In this document: piece by piece, positions 26,902 to 35,486 of the stretch | Position numbering within the stretch: position 1 is the stretch's first letter | How the letters are laid out: each line of letters starts with the position of its first letter | Assembly (NCBI GenBank): GCA_027214125.1 | Contig: JAPWHF010000009.1 | Coordinates: forward strand, 186,001-250,000 | DNA length: 64,000 bases | Source of the DNA: Zoogloeaceae bacterium G21618-S1 | Lineage (GTDB): Bacteria; Pseudomonadota; Gammaproteobacteria; Burkholderiales; Rhodocyclaceae | Reading direction: 5' to 3' | Made by a program: the position numbers and the translations under genes | The notes under the pieces: generated by a model | The model's input: only the letters and a program-made list of their open reading frames with translations | What the model was told of the DNA's origin: nothing | The model's database searches: none

Positions 26902-28196
26902 ACCCCCTCCTTTTTGGCGTGTGCCAGCGGAAGTTCCCAAGCAATTATCACGCCAGCGGTCTCCGCGTCTTCGATACGAAGGAGTCCCCCAACCATGGCG
27001 GCACGCTCGCGCATACCACGGATGCCACTGCCGGCGTCTCGCATGATCGCCGCTGCGCGGCCTCGGCCATCATCGGCCACGGACATGACCAGGCGCTGGC
27101 CCGCGGCCTCCAGTGCAATGCGAACCCGTTTGGCGCCACTGTGTCTGAGCACATTGGTCAGCGCTTCCTGCAAGGTCCGGTAAAGCGCCAGCGCGGCCGG
27201 CGCTGAGAGCAGCGGTAAGGCACTGGGGAGGTCGATGGCTGTGGCGATTCCGGTGGCACGCGCCGCCCAGCCATGGGCGTGGTCACGCACGGCCGCGAGC
27301 ACGCCCATGTGTTCCAGGCCATGCGGTTTAAGCCGTGCCAACAACTCGCGCACATGCAATTGCACCCGACTGGCCTCGCCACGAATCTCGATGGCCGAAG
27401 CGGCAAGTGCCGACGGTTCCGCACGCCCGGCATTGCGCTCGATGTAGCTGGCCGACGCGGCGATAGCCACCAACGACTGACCAAATTCATCATGCAGTTC
27501 GCGGGCGATTTCGCGACGCTCCTCCTCTTGCACGCTGATCAGCCGGCGCGTCAGATCGCCTTCGCGCGCTTGCGCCTCAGCCAGTTTGGCGGCCAACTGG
27601 TCGATGGCCCGCGAAATCCGCGCGAATTCGGGCAGTTCGAAACATGCCGATGGGTGTGCAAAGCACCCCTCGCCGATCGCCTTGATGCGACGCTCCAACT
27701 CGCGGACCGGGGACAGCGCGCGGCCGACCGCCCACCACACCGACAGCAGCGACAACACGCCAAATGCTGCCAGCGCGGCAAGTTGGCGCGACGCATCGTG
27801 AATGATCTCGTCAATCTCGCTGCGCGGATCGGGGCGGATCACGTAGGTCTCGCCCCCCAAGGCGAAACGCCGGGCCGCGGTGTGATTGGAACTGCTATCC
27901 GGAAACCAGGTGGCGATGGCATCGATCAGCCCGAGTGATTCATTCTGGAGCGGTCGCTCCATATCGGGACGATCCTGCTCCAGCGACAGGTGGCGCAATT
28001 CGTGTGTGCCGATGCTGCTCAGCGCCTGCGGACCTAGCTCGGCCACGGCCAGCAACAAGGCCGCCAGATGCGAGGAGGCCGCCATTTCCTCGGCCACATC
28101 TTCGCGCAGGGAAGTCAGCACCAGCGTACAGGCGACCGCCAGCAAGGCCACCAGCGCCGCGCCGAGATACAGCACAAGTTTGTGTCTCAAGTCCAT
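26898..28196 (-). CDS. NarL-family sensor histidine kinase
   Basis: 432-residue membrane kinase. It has a membrane helix at about 8-30, a periplasmic domain to about 138, a second helix 138-158, and a HAMP-like linker. A HisKA_3 dimerisation domain with the phospho-accepting His235 in ARELHDEFGQ and a HATPase domain (EALTNVLRHSGAKR, DDGRG, GIRGMRERA) follow. It is coupled to the response regulator and divergent from the PQQ dehydrogenase gene at 28408. It is similar in plan to the kinase at 37808, including the same ELHDEFGQ box. The sensed signal is unknown; PedS-type kinases sense alcohol metabolism or lanthanides. Confidence 0.92.
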   Translation of the reverse strand: MDLRHKLVLYLGAALVALLAVACTLVLTSLREDVAEEMAASSHLAALLLAVAELGPQALSSIGTHELRHLSLEQDRPDMERPLQNESLGLIDAIATWFPDSSSNHTAARRFALGGETYVIRPDPRSEIDEIIHDASRQLAALAAFGVLSLLSVWWAVGRALSPVRELERRIKAIGEGCFAHPSACFELPEFARISRAIDQLAAKLAEAQAREGDLTRRLISVQEEERREIARELHDEFGQSLVAIAASASYIERNAGRAEPSALAASAIEIRGEASRVQLHVRELLARLKPHGLEHMGVLAAVRDHAHGWAARATGIATAIDLPSALPLLSAPAALALYRTLQEALTNVLRHSGAKRVRIALEAAGQRLVMSVADDGRGRAAAIMRDAGSGIRGMRERAAMVGGLLRIEDAETAGVIIAWELPLAHAKKEGV

Positions 28197-28226
28197 TACC
28201 GGCCTCCGTTTTACGACAGTGCCTTT

Positions 28227-28241
28227 GCAAGCGACATGCCT
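28227..28241 (-). promoter_or_regulatory. possible sigma54 element upstream of the kinase gene
   Basis: On the minus strand AGGCATGTCGCTTGC has the correct GG/GC spacing and a perfect TTGC box, but an imperfect -24 box. It is 30 bases upstream of the kinase ATG. No enhancer-like pair was found near it, so confidence is low. Confidence 0.35.
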
Positions 28242-28257
28242 GCCAGCGGCAAGGCGA

Positions 28258-28274
28258 CCGGGAAAATTTCCCGG
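28258..28274. promoter_or_regulatory. palindrome in the kinase / pedE divergent region
   Basis: CCGGGAAAATTTCCCGG is a perfect 17-bp palindrome with a central A, followed by a further CGGGAA half at 28280. It lies 134 bp upstream of the PQQ dehydrogenase start and 62 bp from the kinase start. It is a candidate dyad for the LuxR-type regulator of this locus. Confidence 0.5.
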
Positions 28275-28407
28275 CTCGCGCGGGAAGCCCTCCCGAGCCC
28301 CGACCAGAACCGACGCCGATACTGATTGCGTCCCTCAGCGCTGCGCCGGCAGAGCCCGACCCAGCGGACACACCAACACCATTCGAATCCGGAGACAAGG
28401 AACAACC

Positions 28408-30291
28408 ATGACACGACACCCCCTACCCTTTCGGCCCCAACTGCGCCCCCTTGTGCTGGCCATCGCGGCCAGTATCGCCATGCCGGCTGCCGCGGCCAAG
28501 CTGGTGAGTTGGGAAGACATTCAGAACGATCACCAGACGACCGGCGATGTGCTGTCCTACGGTCTGGGACTCAAGGCCCAGCGCCACAGCCCACTAAAGC
28601 AGGTCAACACCAAGACGGTCGCCGCACTGGCACCGGCCTGGAGCTTCTCCTTTGGTGGCGAGAAGCAGCGCGGCCAGGAAGCGCAGGCCCTGGTGCACGA
28701 GGGCGTGATCTACGTCACCGCCTCGTACTCGCGCTTCTTTGCCATCGAGGCCAAGACCGGCAAGCGCCTGTGGGAATACGAACATCGCCTACCCGATGAC
28801 ATCCGCCCGTGTTGCGACGTGGTGAATCGGGGCCCGGCCATTTATGGCGACAAGGTGTTCTTCGGCACGCTCGACGCAGCCATCGTGGCGCTCAACAAGG
28901 ACACCGGCAAAGTCGTGTGGAAGAAGAAGTTCGGCGACCACAAGGTGGGCTACACCATGACCGGCGCGCCCTTCGTGGTGAAAGACCAGAAGAGCGGCAA
29001 GATATTGCTGGTGCACGGCTCCTCGGGCGACGAGTTCGGCGTAGTCGGCTGGCTGTTTGCGCGCGACCCGGACACCGGCGAAGAAGTGTGGGCACGGCCG
29101 ATGGTCGAAGGCCACATGGGTCGCCTCAACGGCAAGGACAGCACTCCCACCGGCGACGCCAAGGCGCCGAGCTGGCCGGACGATCCGAAGTCGCCCACGG
29201 GCAAGGTCGAGGCCTGGAGCCATGGTGGCGGCGCGCCCTGGCAGACCGCCAGCTTCGACATCGAGAACAACATGGTGGTGATCGGCGCCGGCAACCCGGC
29301 CCCGTGGAACACCTGGAAGCGCACCAAGGAAGGCGACGATCCGCGCAACTGGGACAGCCTGTTCACCTCTGGCCAGGCCTATGTCGACGCCAGCACCGGC
29401 GAGCTCAAGGGCTTCTACCAGCACACCCCGAACGACGCATGGGACTTCTCGGGCAACAACTCGGTCGTGCTCTTCGAGTACAAGGACCCGAAAACCGGCA
29501 AGCTGGTCAAGGCCTCGGCACACGCCGACCGCAACGGCTTCTTCTTCGTCACCGACCGCGAAAAACTGGCCAAAGGGGCCGGCTACCCAAACAAGCCCAC
29601 CTCTCTAATTGGTGCCTGGCCGTTTGTCGACGGCATCACCTGGGCCTCCGGCTTCGATCTCAAGACCGGCAAGCCGATCGAGAACAACAATCGGCCGCCG
29701 CTCCCCAAAGAGGGCGCGAACAAGGGCGAATCGATCTTCGTTTCACCGCCCTTCCTCGGCGGCACCAACTGGATGCCGATGTCCTACAGCCCGGACACCG
29801 GCCTATTCTATGTGCCAGCCAACGAATGGGCCATGGACTACTGGACCGAGCATCTCACCTACAAGGCAGGCTCGGCCTATCTCGGCCAGGGTTTCCGCAT
29901 CAAGAAACTGCATGACGATCATGTCGGCGTATTCCGCGCGATCGATCCCAAGACTGGCAAGATCGTTTGGGAACACAAAGAAGAGTTCCCGCTGTGGGCG
30001 GGCACACTGACCACCGCGGGTGGCTTGCTGTTCTCCGGCACATCCAACGGCTACGTCAAGGCCTTCGATGCCAAGACTGGCGAGGAGTTGTGGAAGTTCC
30101 AGACCGGCTCTGGCGTGGTTTCGGTGCCGATTACCTGGGAGATGGACGGCGAGCAGTACGTCGGCATCCAGTCGGGGTACGGCGGTGCCGTGCCGCTGTG
30201 GGGTGGCGATCTGGCTGAACTGACCAAGCAGGTCACTCAGGGCGGTTCATTCTGGGTCTTCAAGTTGCCCAAGCAACTGGCGGCCAACTAA
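28408..30291 (+). CDS. pedE: PQQ-dependent alcohol dehydrogenase, calcium type (PedE/ExaA)
   Basis: 627-residue periplasmic quinoprotein alcohol dehydrogenase with an eight-bladed propeller. It has a signal peptide to about residue 30; the vicinal disulfide Cys135-Cys136 ([10 protein letters not shown]); Glu209 (GDEFGVVG); Asn296 (GAGNPAPWN); and Asp346 in NDAWDFSGNN. The position two after the catalytic Asp is Ser348, as in calcium enzymes, not the Asp of lanthanide enzymes. Repeated WxFxTGSG / AxDxxTGKxxW tryptophan-docking motifs are present. ATG 28408 has GGAGACAAGGAA upstream. It oxidises primary alcohols to aldehydes, passing electrons to a PedF-type cytochrome. Sequence is close to PedE/ExaA. 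Confidence 0.95.
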   Translation: MTRHPLPFRPQLRPLVLAIAASIAMPAAAAKLVSWEDIQNDHQTTGDVLSYGLGLKAQRHSPLKQVNTKTVAALAPAWSFSFGGEKQRGQEAQALVHEGVIYVTASYSRFFAIEAKTGKRLWEYEHRLPDDIRPCCDVVNRGPAIYGDKVFFGTLDAAIVALNKDTGKVVWKKKFGDHKVGYTMTGAPFVVKDQKSGKILLVHGSSGDEFGVVGWLFARDPDTGEEVWARPMVEGHMGRLNGKDSTPTGDAKAPSWPDDPKSPTGKVEAWSHGGGAPWQTASFDIENNMVVIGAGNPAPWNTWKRTKEGDDPRNWDSLFTSGQAYVDASTGELKGFYQHTPNDAWDFSGNNSVVLFEYKDPKTGKLVKASAHADRNGFFFVTDREKLAKGAGYPNKPTSLIGAWPFVDGITWASGFDLKTGKPIENNNRPPLPKEGANKGESIFVSPPFLGGTNWMPMSYSPDTGLFYVPANEWAMDYWTEHLTYKAGSAYLGQGFRIKKLHDDHVGVFRAIDPKTGKIVWEHKEEFPLWAGTLTTAGGLLFSGTSNGYVKAFDAKTGEELWKFQTGSGVVSVPITWEMDGEQYVGIQSGYGGAVPLWGGDLAELTKQVTQGGSFWVFKLPKQLAAN

Positions 30292-30300
30292 CCCAGCACG

Positions 30301-30328
30301 GCCGGGGCAGCGAACAGGCTGCCCCGGC
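30301..30328 (+). other. hairpin after the pedE-like gene
   Basis: Perfect 11-base arms GCCGGGGCAGC (30301-30311) and GCTGCCCCGGC (30318-30328) around a six-base loop, in the 56-bp gap before the pentapeptide-repeat gene. There is no U-run. It could stabilise the upstream mRNA or reduce expression of the genes that follow. Confidence 0.6.
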
Positions 30329-30347
30329 ACACCCCGGACCCCGCACC

Positions 30348-30935
30348 ATGACCCAATCTGTATTGCTCATCCCCCTGATCGCCGCGGCGCTGATCAGTCA
30401 GGCCGCCGCCGACACCTCGCCGACCGAGACGGTTAAAACGCTGGTTATCAACGGCTGTCCGATTTGGCCCTACACCCGCTGTCCGGGCGCCGACCTGCGC
30501 CACGCCGATTTGGTTGGAAAGAATCTGGCAGGCGCTGACCTGCGCGGCGCAAACCTGACACGGGCGGATCTGCGCGCCGCCAACCTCGCGGGCGTCAACC
30601 TCGAAGGCGCAAACCTCACCGCTGCACGCCTGCAAAAGGTCAATGCGCCGGCCGCCAACTTCCGCCACACCACGCTGGTAGGCGCCAACCTGGAAGCCGC
30701 ACGGCTGATGCGCAGCGACTTGTCCGGCGCTGACCTGACTGGCGCCAGCCTGGAGTTCGCGCGGCTGAACTTCGCCTGGCTCGAAGGCGCACAACTAGTA
30801 TCTGCCAATTTGCAGGAGGCCAAGTTTGCGACGGTCAACCTGCGCGGCGCCCGCATGGAGGGCTGTATAACGCGCTACACCATCTTCCCCGACGCCAATT
30901 TTGAAGACTGCCATGGCTGCCCCACCGACTGGTAA
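30348..30935 (+). CDS. secreted pentapeptide-repeat protein
   Basis: 195-residue protein with a signal peptide (LLIPLIAAALISQAAA) followed by about 20 A(D/N)LxX pentapeptide repeats (ADLRHADLVGKNLAGADLRGANLTRADLRAANL...) that should form a right-handed quadrilateral beta helix. Cysteines flank the helix (NGCPIWPYTRCPG and GCITRY...DCHGCPTDW) and may be disulfide-linked in the periplasm. Pentapeptide proteins of this secreted kind accompany PQQ dehydrogenase genes, but I know of no established role. It is followed by a cytochrome c gene 24 bp downstream. Confidence 0.9.
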   Translation: MTQSVLLIPLIAAALISQAAADTSPTETVKTLVINGCPIWPYTRCPGADLRHADLVGKNLAGADLRGANLTRADLRAANLAGVNLEGANLTAARLQKVNAPAANFRHTTLVGANLEAARLMRSDLSGADLTGASLEFARLNFAWLEGAQLVSANLQEAKFATVNLRGARMEGCITRYTIFPDANFEDCHGCPTDW

Positions 30936-30959
30936 TTGGCGCCTACAGGAGATACCGCA

Positions 30960-31451
30960 ATGTCCTTACCGAGCAAGTCCGGCATGCGCAGCATCGCCGC
31001 AATCGGCCTCCTCTGGGTCGGTGCGCTGATCGCGCCAGCACACGCCACATCCACCCCGCCACCGGCACCCGATGTCGACAGTTCGGCGCTGGCCGCGCTG
31101 GCGGACCTGGCTGGCGACCTCAATCCATATCGTGGCGATCTGCGCGCCATCGCCGTCGGCCGCGACGCATTCAACCAAAGCTGTGCGCGCTGTCACGGCG
31201 TCGACGCCGACGCCCATGCGTCACCGGCTCCCGATTTACGCCGCATCGGCCGAATCTGCGCCCGCGTACCCGAGCCCGACCTCCAGCTCCGCTGTCAGAC
31301 AGACGCGGACGCCTATTTCCGCGACACCGTCGAAAAGGGCAAGATCAAACTCGGTATTGAGCACATGCCGCCTTGGAAGAACGTGCTATCGACCGAGCTG
31401 ATCTGGGCCATCCGCAGCTTCGTCGAAACATCCCAGGGTCGGGCCAAGTGA
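30960..31451 (+). CDS. PedF-related cytochrome c
   Basis: 163-residue c-type cytochrome with a signal peptide (IGLLWVGALIAPAHA), haem site in FNQSCARCHGVDADAHASPAPDLRR, and HMPPWKNVL near the end as the likely axial Met. It shares NPYRGDLRAIAVGRDAFNQSCARCHG with PedF (15264) but has a 20-residue insertion with two extra cysteines (GRICARVPEPDLQLRCQTDAD). It follows pedE and the pentapeptide gene and is a likely dedicated electron acceptor of this dehydrogenase. ATG 30960 follows CAGGAG. Confidence 0.9.
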   Translation: MSLPSKSGMRSIAAIGLLWVGALIAPAHATSTPPPAPDVDSSALAALADLAGDLNPYRGDLRAIAVGRDAFNQSCARCHGVDADAHASPAPDLRRIGRICARVPEPDLQLRCQTDADAYFRDTVEKGKIKLGIEHMPPWKNVLSTELIWAIRSFVETSQGRAK

Positions 31452-31479
31452 ACCGCCCCATAGCGGCGTCCACGCAAAC

Positions 31480-31515
31480 GGGGCGGCATGCGCACCGTTT
31501 CGCGCATGCCGCCCC
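31480..31515. terminator. 14-bp stem between convergent genes
   Basis: Perfect arms at 31480-31493 and 31502-31515 (GGGGCGGCATGCGC and its complement) with an eight-base loop, located between the convergent cytochrome c and pedH-like genes. It probably separates the two transcripts, though it has no U-run. Confidence 0.65.
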
Positions 31516-31540
31516 GCGGGCGAGTTTCAAACGCCGGGGA

Positions 31541-33325
31541 TCAGCTCTTATGGAGCTTGAACACCCACACCGAACCCCCTTGCTCAAGGAAGTTCACCCG
31601 CTGGGCGACGTCGCCGCCCCACAGCGGTACAGCACCGCCCCAACCGGAGACCACAGCGATGTACTGCTCGCCGTCCTGTTCCCAGGTCACCGGAGGTGCA
31701 ACCACGCCGGAACCGGTCTGGAAGCTCCACACTTCCTTGCCAGTGGTGGCATCCAGCGCCTTCAGGTAGCCCTCGGGCGTGCCATAGAAGGTCAGGTTGC
31801 CGGCGGTGGTGAGCACGCCACCCCACAACGGAGCGTAGTTCTTGTTTTCCCACACGATCTTGCCGGTGACCGGATCAACCGCACGCAGCGCGCCGATGTA
31901 GTCCTCGTTCAGCGCCTTGATGGTGAAACCAGCGCCCAGGTAGGCCGCACCTTTTTTGTACGACACGGGCTCGTTCCAGATATCCATCGCCCATTCGTTG
32001 GCCGGCACATAGAAGTAACCGGTCTTCGGGTTGTAGGCGATTTGCTGCTGGTTCTTGCCGCCGAGGAAGGACGGTGCGGAGGTGACCACTTCGCCCTTCT
32101 TGCCATCACCACTCTTGCTCGGGTCGCCCGGGCGGTTGGCGTCGTCATACACCGGACGGCCGGTCTTCAGGTCGATGCTCTTGGCCCAGGTGATCTTGTG
32201 CACGAACGGGAAAGCGTTGAGCAGCTTGCCGTTGGTGCGGTCGAGGACGAAGAAGAAACCGTTGCGGTCGGCCTTGCCGCCGGCCTTGATGGTTTTGCCG
32301 TCCTTGACGTAGTCGAAGGAGACAAACTCGTTCACGCCATCGTAGTCCCAGCCGTCATGCGGCGTGGTCTGGTAGTGCCAGACGATCTTGCCGGTTTCCG
32401 GGTTGATCGCAACGGTGGAGGACGAGTAGAGGTTGTCGCCCGGGCGCAGGTGGCTGTTCCACGGGGCCGGGTTGCCGGTGCCGGCGAAGATCAGGTTGGT
32501 ATCCGGATCGTAGGTCGCGCCAGCCCAGGTGGCTGCACCGCCGGTCTTCCACAGATCGCCCGGCCAGGTGGCATTGGTCTTGCCGGAAATGCCGTTATCC
32601 ATGGCTTTTCCGTCGGCACCATAGGTGTAGCCCATGTGGCCTTCGACCACCGGACGCGACCACTTCATTTTGCCGGTCAGGGCGTCGCGCGCCTCGATAC
32701 GGCCAACCACGCCAAACTCACCACCGGACACGCCGGAGATGACCATGCCCTTGACGATGATCGGTGCAGCCGTCATCGAGTAGCCGGCGTGATAATCGTC
32801 GACCTTCTCTTTCCACACGACCTTGCCGGTTTCGCGGTTCAGCGCCACGAGCTGGGCATCGAGCGTGCCGAAGATCACCAGATCACCAAACAGTGCGGCG
32901 CCGCGGTTGACCACGTCGCAACACGGCATGATGCCGTCGGGCAGGCGGTGCTCGTACTTCCACAGCTTCTTGCCGGTCTTCACATCCAGCGCAAAAAGGC
33001 GGCTATACGAGGCGGTGACAAACATCACGCCGTCGTGAATCAAGGGCTGCGATTCTTGTCCGCGCTGCTTCTCCCCGCCGAAGGACATCGACCACACCGG
33101 CACCAGATCCTTGATGGAATCGGTGTTGATCTTGTCCAGGGCCGAATATCGCTGGCCCTGCGTGCCCATACCGAAAGACACCACATCGTTCGCGGTGGCC
33201 GCGTCCTGCACGATGTCGGCGTCGCTCACGCCTTTGGCCTGAATGCTGCCCATGCCCATCACCGATGCGGCGATCAGCGAGACGGCGACAGCCCAGCGCT
33301 TGTTGGATTTGCTCCTGCCTTCCAT
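31541..33325 (-). CDS. pedH: PQQ-dependent alcohol dehydrogenase, lanthanide type (PedH)
   Basis: 594-residue periplasmic quinoprotein closely resembling PedH. It has a signal peptide to about residue 30, Cys135-Cys136 ([10 protein letters not shown]), Glu203 (GGEFGVVG), Asn285 ([22 protein letters not shown]), and catalytic Asp327 followed by Asp329 in [12 protein letters not shown]. The extra Asp is the hallmark of lanthanide-dependent alcohol dehydrogenases, as in XoxF and PedH. ATG 33325 has AAGGAGG upstream. A sigma54 element is 80 bp upstream, and it is divergent from the SoxYZ/MBL/TonB operon. I prefer pedH over xoxF because overall sequence follows PedH and no xoxG/xoxJ pair is attached. 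Confidence 0.94.
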   Translation of the reverse strand: MEGRSKSNKRWAVAVSLIAASVMGMGSIQAKGVSDADIVQDAATANDVVSFGMGTQGQRYSALDKINTDSIKDLVPVWSMSFGGEKQRGQESQPLIHDGVMFVTASYSRLFALDVKTGKKLWKYEHRLPDGIMPCCDVVNRGAALFGDLVIFGTLDAQLVALNRETGKVVWKEKVDDYHAGYSMTAAPIIVKGMVISGVSGGEFGVVGRIEARDALTGKMKWSRPVVEGHMGYTYGADGKAMDNGISGKTNATWPGDLWKTGGAATWAGATYDPDTNLIFAGTGNPAPWNSHLRPGDNLYSSSTVAINPETGKIVWHYQTTPHDGWDYDGVNEFVSFDYVKDGKTIKAGGKADRNGFFFVLDRTNGKLLNAFPFVHKITWAKSIDLKTGRPVYDDANRPGDPSKSGDGKKGEVVTSAPSFLGGKNQQQIAYNPKTGYFYVPANEWAMDIWNEPVSYKKGAAYLGAGFTIKALNEDYIGALRAVDPVTGKIVWENKNYAPLWGGVLTTAGNLTFYGTPEGYLKALDATTGKEVWSFQTGSGVVAPPVTWEQDGEQYIAVVSGWGGAVPLWGGDVAQRVNFLEQGGSVWVFKLHKS

Positions 33326-33404
33326 TGAGTAACCTCCTTGAGTTTTCTTGTCCTGCCCCGTGCTTGCCCAGGCGGGCAATGCCGGAACATGGCAAGGGAC
33401 TTCC

Positions 33405-33419
33405 GCAAGAGGCATGCCA
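33405..33419 (-). promoter_or_regulatory. sigma54 -24/-12 promoter of pedH
   Basis: On the minus strand TGGCATGCCTCTTGC matches TGGCAC-N5-TTGC with one change in the -24 box. It is 80 bases upstream of the pedH ATG; the paired enhancer-like sites are about 145-180 bp further upstream. Confidence 0.7.
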
Positions 33420-33564
33420 TTGAGCGACACCTGTCGCACCTGACCATGCCAGCCGCCGTTCAAGCGCCCGCAAACGCTCACTGAACGCGCCATCGGAACG
33501 GCTTGCGCGCCTGCCACAGCCCACCTCACGAATGTCAATCGTGACCCGCAACTGGCCAGCGCGC

Positions 33565-33600
33565 TGCTTCGAAACACGTCACTTGTTCCAAAGTGAAACA
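33565..33600. promoter_or_regulatory. shared enhancer-like sites between pedH and the relay operon
   Basis: TGTTCCAAAGTGAAACA at 33584-33600 matches TGYTCC-N5-GGARCA. A degenerate copy, TGCTTCGAAACACGTCA, lies exactly 19 bp before it at 33565-33581. The pair stands between two divergent sigma54 elements (33405-33419 minus, 33709-33723 plus) and could serve both. Confidence 0.6.
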
Positions 33601-33708
33601 CCTGCACGGGCATGATGCGCCGTATTGTAGGGAAGCGCCAACACACACCTGCGCCAACCCCCGGCAAGCAACAGTCGTTGCGCGGCATTGCCGTCGTCAG
33701 GCAAAAGC

Positions 33709-33723
33709 TGGCACGACGCTTGC
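33709..33723 (+). promoter_or_regulatory. sigma54 -24/-12 promoter of the SoxYZ-like relay operon
   Basis: TGGCACGACGCTTGC is a perfect match to the sigma54 consensus TGGCACG-N4-TTGC. It is 55 bases upstream of the ATG at 33778 and 109 bases after the enhancer-like pair. Confidence 0.87.
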
Positions 33724-33777
33724 GATTGTCAGACCTATCAAACAGAGCGTGCACACCACGCCGACCCGGAGACATGC

Positions 33778-34542
33778 ATGCCCCAGTTATCACGCCTTGC
33801 CGTGTTTGGACTCACCCTGTGGGCGACGCTGGCCATTGCCCAGCCCGATCCGCTCGACTCGGCCCGCTGGGGCGACATGCGCGCCCAGCTCTTTGCCGCC
33901 GACGCCAAAGTGGTGTTCGATTCGCGGGTGAGCGTGATTGGCCCGCTCACCGCCGAAGACGCCATGAACGTGCCCATCGCCGTCGACGCCACAGCCCTGC
34001 CTGATGTGGCCGAAGTGCTGGTATTTGCCGACTTCAACCCGATCACCAAGGTGCTGGCCTTTCGTCCCGTCGCGGCGCGCGCCGAGCTGGCCTTCCGTAT
34101 CAAGCTGCAGCAATCGTCACCGGTCCGCGCCGCCGCCCGCACAGCCGACGGCGTGTGGCATGTGGGCGGCACCTGGGTCATCACCACCGGCGGCGGCTGT
34201 ACCGTGCCCTCGACCGGTTCCGCCTCGCCCGAGTGGCAGCGCCGACTCAATGAAGTGAGCGGGCGCATCTGGTCGCGCCCCGAAGGCAACCGGGTGCGGC
34301 TACGCATCATCCACCCGATGGACACCGGCCTGGCCGCCAGCATTCCGGCCTTCTATATCGAACAACTCAGCATCACCGACGGCCAACAGCGCGTCTTGAT
34401 GGAGATCGACGCCTTCGAGCCGGTCAGCGAAAACCCGCTGTTCACGCTCGACCTGCCGCCCGCCATCACCGACCTGGGCGCGGTGCAGATCACCGGCCGC
34501 GACAACAACGGCAACAAGGTCAACGCGCAGGTGGCGCGATGA
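33778..34542 (+). CDS. quinoprotein dehydrogenase-associated SoxYZ-like carrier
   Basis: 254-residue secreted protein fusing a SoxY-like and a SoxZ-like domain. A signal peptide ([15 protein letters not shown]) is followed by [28 protein letters not shown] (SoxY-like Ig fold). A Gly-rich Cys motif [10 protein letters not shown] ends that domain, and a SoxZ-like half ([24 protein letters not shown]-like [12 protein letters not shown]) completes it. In sulfur oxidation the SoxY Cys carries the substrate; in this PQQ-linked subfamily the cargo is unknown. ATG 33778 follows CGGAGA. First gene of a tightly coupled six-gene operon. Confidence 0.9.
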   Translation: MPQLSRLAVFGLTLWATLAIAQPDPLDSARWGDMRAQLFAADAKVVFDSRVSVIGPLTAEDAMNVPIAVDATALPDVAEVLVFADFNPITKVLAFRPVAARAELAFRIKLQQSSPVRAAARTADGVWHVGGTWVITTGGGCTVPSTGSASPEWQRRLNEVSGRIWSRPEGNRVRLRIIHPMDTGLAASIPAFYIEQLSITDGQQRVLMEIDAFEPVSENPLFTLDLPPAITDLGAVQITGRDNNGNKVNAQVAR

Positions 34543-35483
34543 AGCGCCTGTTCGCCGCCCTCGCCCTCGTCGCCTGCCTGCCGGTCACGCACGCCGCCGG
34601 CTTCGACTACCAGCTCGCGCCGCGCCAGATCGCGCCCGACACCTGGGTGCTCGAAGGCGCGCAAGAAGACTTCTCCTTCGCCAACGGCGGACGCATCGTC
34701 AACACCGCCTTCGTCGTCACCGGCGCCGGTGTAGTGGTGATCGACAGCGGCCCCTCGCGCCAGTACGGCGAGCAGACTGTCGCCGCCATCGCGCGGATCA
34801 CCGACAAACCGGTGGCCAAGGTATGGATCACCCATCACCACCCCGACCACTTCCTCGGCAACCAGGCCTTCGCCGCCAAGGCCCTGGGCGCCCTGCCGCG
34901 CACCATCACCGACATCGGGACCGAAGGCAAAGTCTTCAACGAGAACATGTACCGCCTGGTCGGCGACGCCATGCGTGACACCGAAGTGGTGGTGCCGGCC
35001 GAAGCGCTCGCGCCCGGCATCGTCGAGATTGGCGGCCACCGCTTCGAACTGCTCGCGCTGGACGGCCACACCGCCGGCGACCTTGCCGTGCTCGACCACA
35101 CCACCGGTGTGCTGTTCGCCGGCGACCTCGTCTTCCACGACCGCACGCCCACCACACCGCACGCCACCATCGCCCGCTGGCTCACCAGTCTGGACGCACT
35201 CGAAGCCCTGCCCTTCAAGCAGGTCGTACCCGGCCACGGCCCGGTCGCCGCCGACGCCGGCCCGATCCGCCAGACGCGCGACTACCTCAAATGGCTGGAC
35301 GGCGTGCTCACCCAGAGCGCCGCCGCCGGGCTCGACATGACCGAAGTCATGCGCCTGCCCCTGCCAAAAGTCTTCCGCCAGATGGCCGTCATCGACGCCG
35401 AGTTTCCGCGTTCGGTCAGCCATCTGTTTCCGGCCGCAGAAGAAGCGGCGCTCAACACCACATCAGGCCACGCTAAGGACTGA
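34539..35483 (+). CDS. quinoprotein relay system MBL-fold zinc hydrolase
   Basis: 314-residue periplasmic metallo-beta-lactamase-fold protein. It has a signal peptide (LFAALALVACLPVTHA), THHHPDHFLGN with the HxHxDH metal ligands, and further metal residues in DGHTAGDLAV, FAGDLVFHDRTP and PGHGPVAAD. It belongs to the zinc hydrolase group that co-occurs with the SoxYZ-like carrier and PQQ dehydrogenases. The four-base ATGA overlap with the carrier gene supports a functional pair, analogous to SoxYZ and its hydrolase partners. The reaction is unknown. Confidence 0.9.
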   Translation: MKRLFAALALVACLPVTHAAGFDYQLAPRQIAPDTWVLEGAQEDFSFANGGRIVNTAFVVTGAGVVVIDSGPSRQYGEQTVAAIARITDKPVAKVWITHHHPDHFLGNQAFAAKALGALPRTITDIGTEGKVFNENMYRLVGDAMRDTEVVVPAEALAPGIVEIGGHRFELLALDGHTAGDLAVLDHTTGVLFAGDLVFHDRTPTTPHATIARWLTSLDALEALPFKQVVPGHGPVAADAGPIRQTRDYLKWLDGVLTQSAAAGLDMTEVMRLPLPKVFRQMAVIDAEFPRSVSHLFPAAEEAALNTTSGHAKD

Positions 35484-35486
35484 ACA

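Noticed and set aside
31541-33325. Reading the lanthanide-type enzyme as XoxF methanol dehydrogenase
   Set aside because: The overall sequence and the Cys-Cys / [13 protein letters not shown] region follow PedH, and there is no xoxG/xoxJ pair or methylotrophy gene set next to it.
31373-33328. 651-codon plus-strand open frame opposite pedH
   Set aside because: Pure antisense shadow of a clearly recognised PQQ dehydrogenase; no ribosome site and no family likeness.
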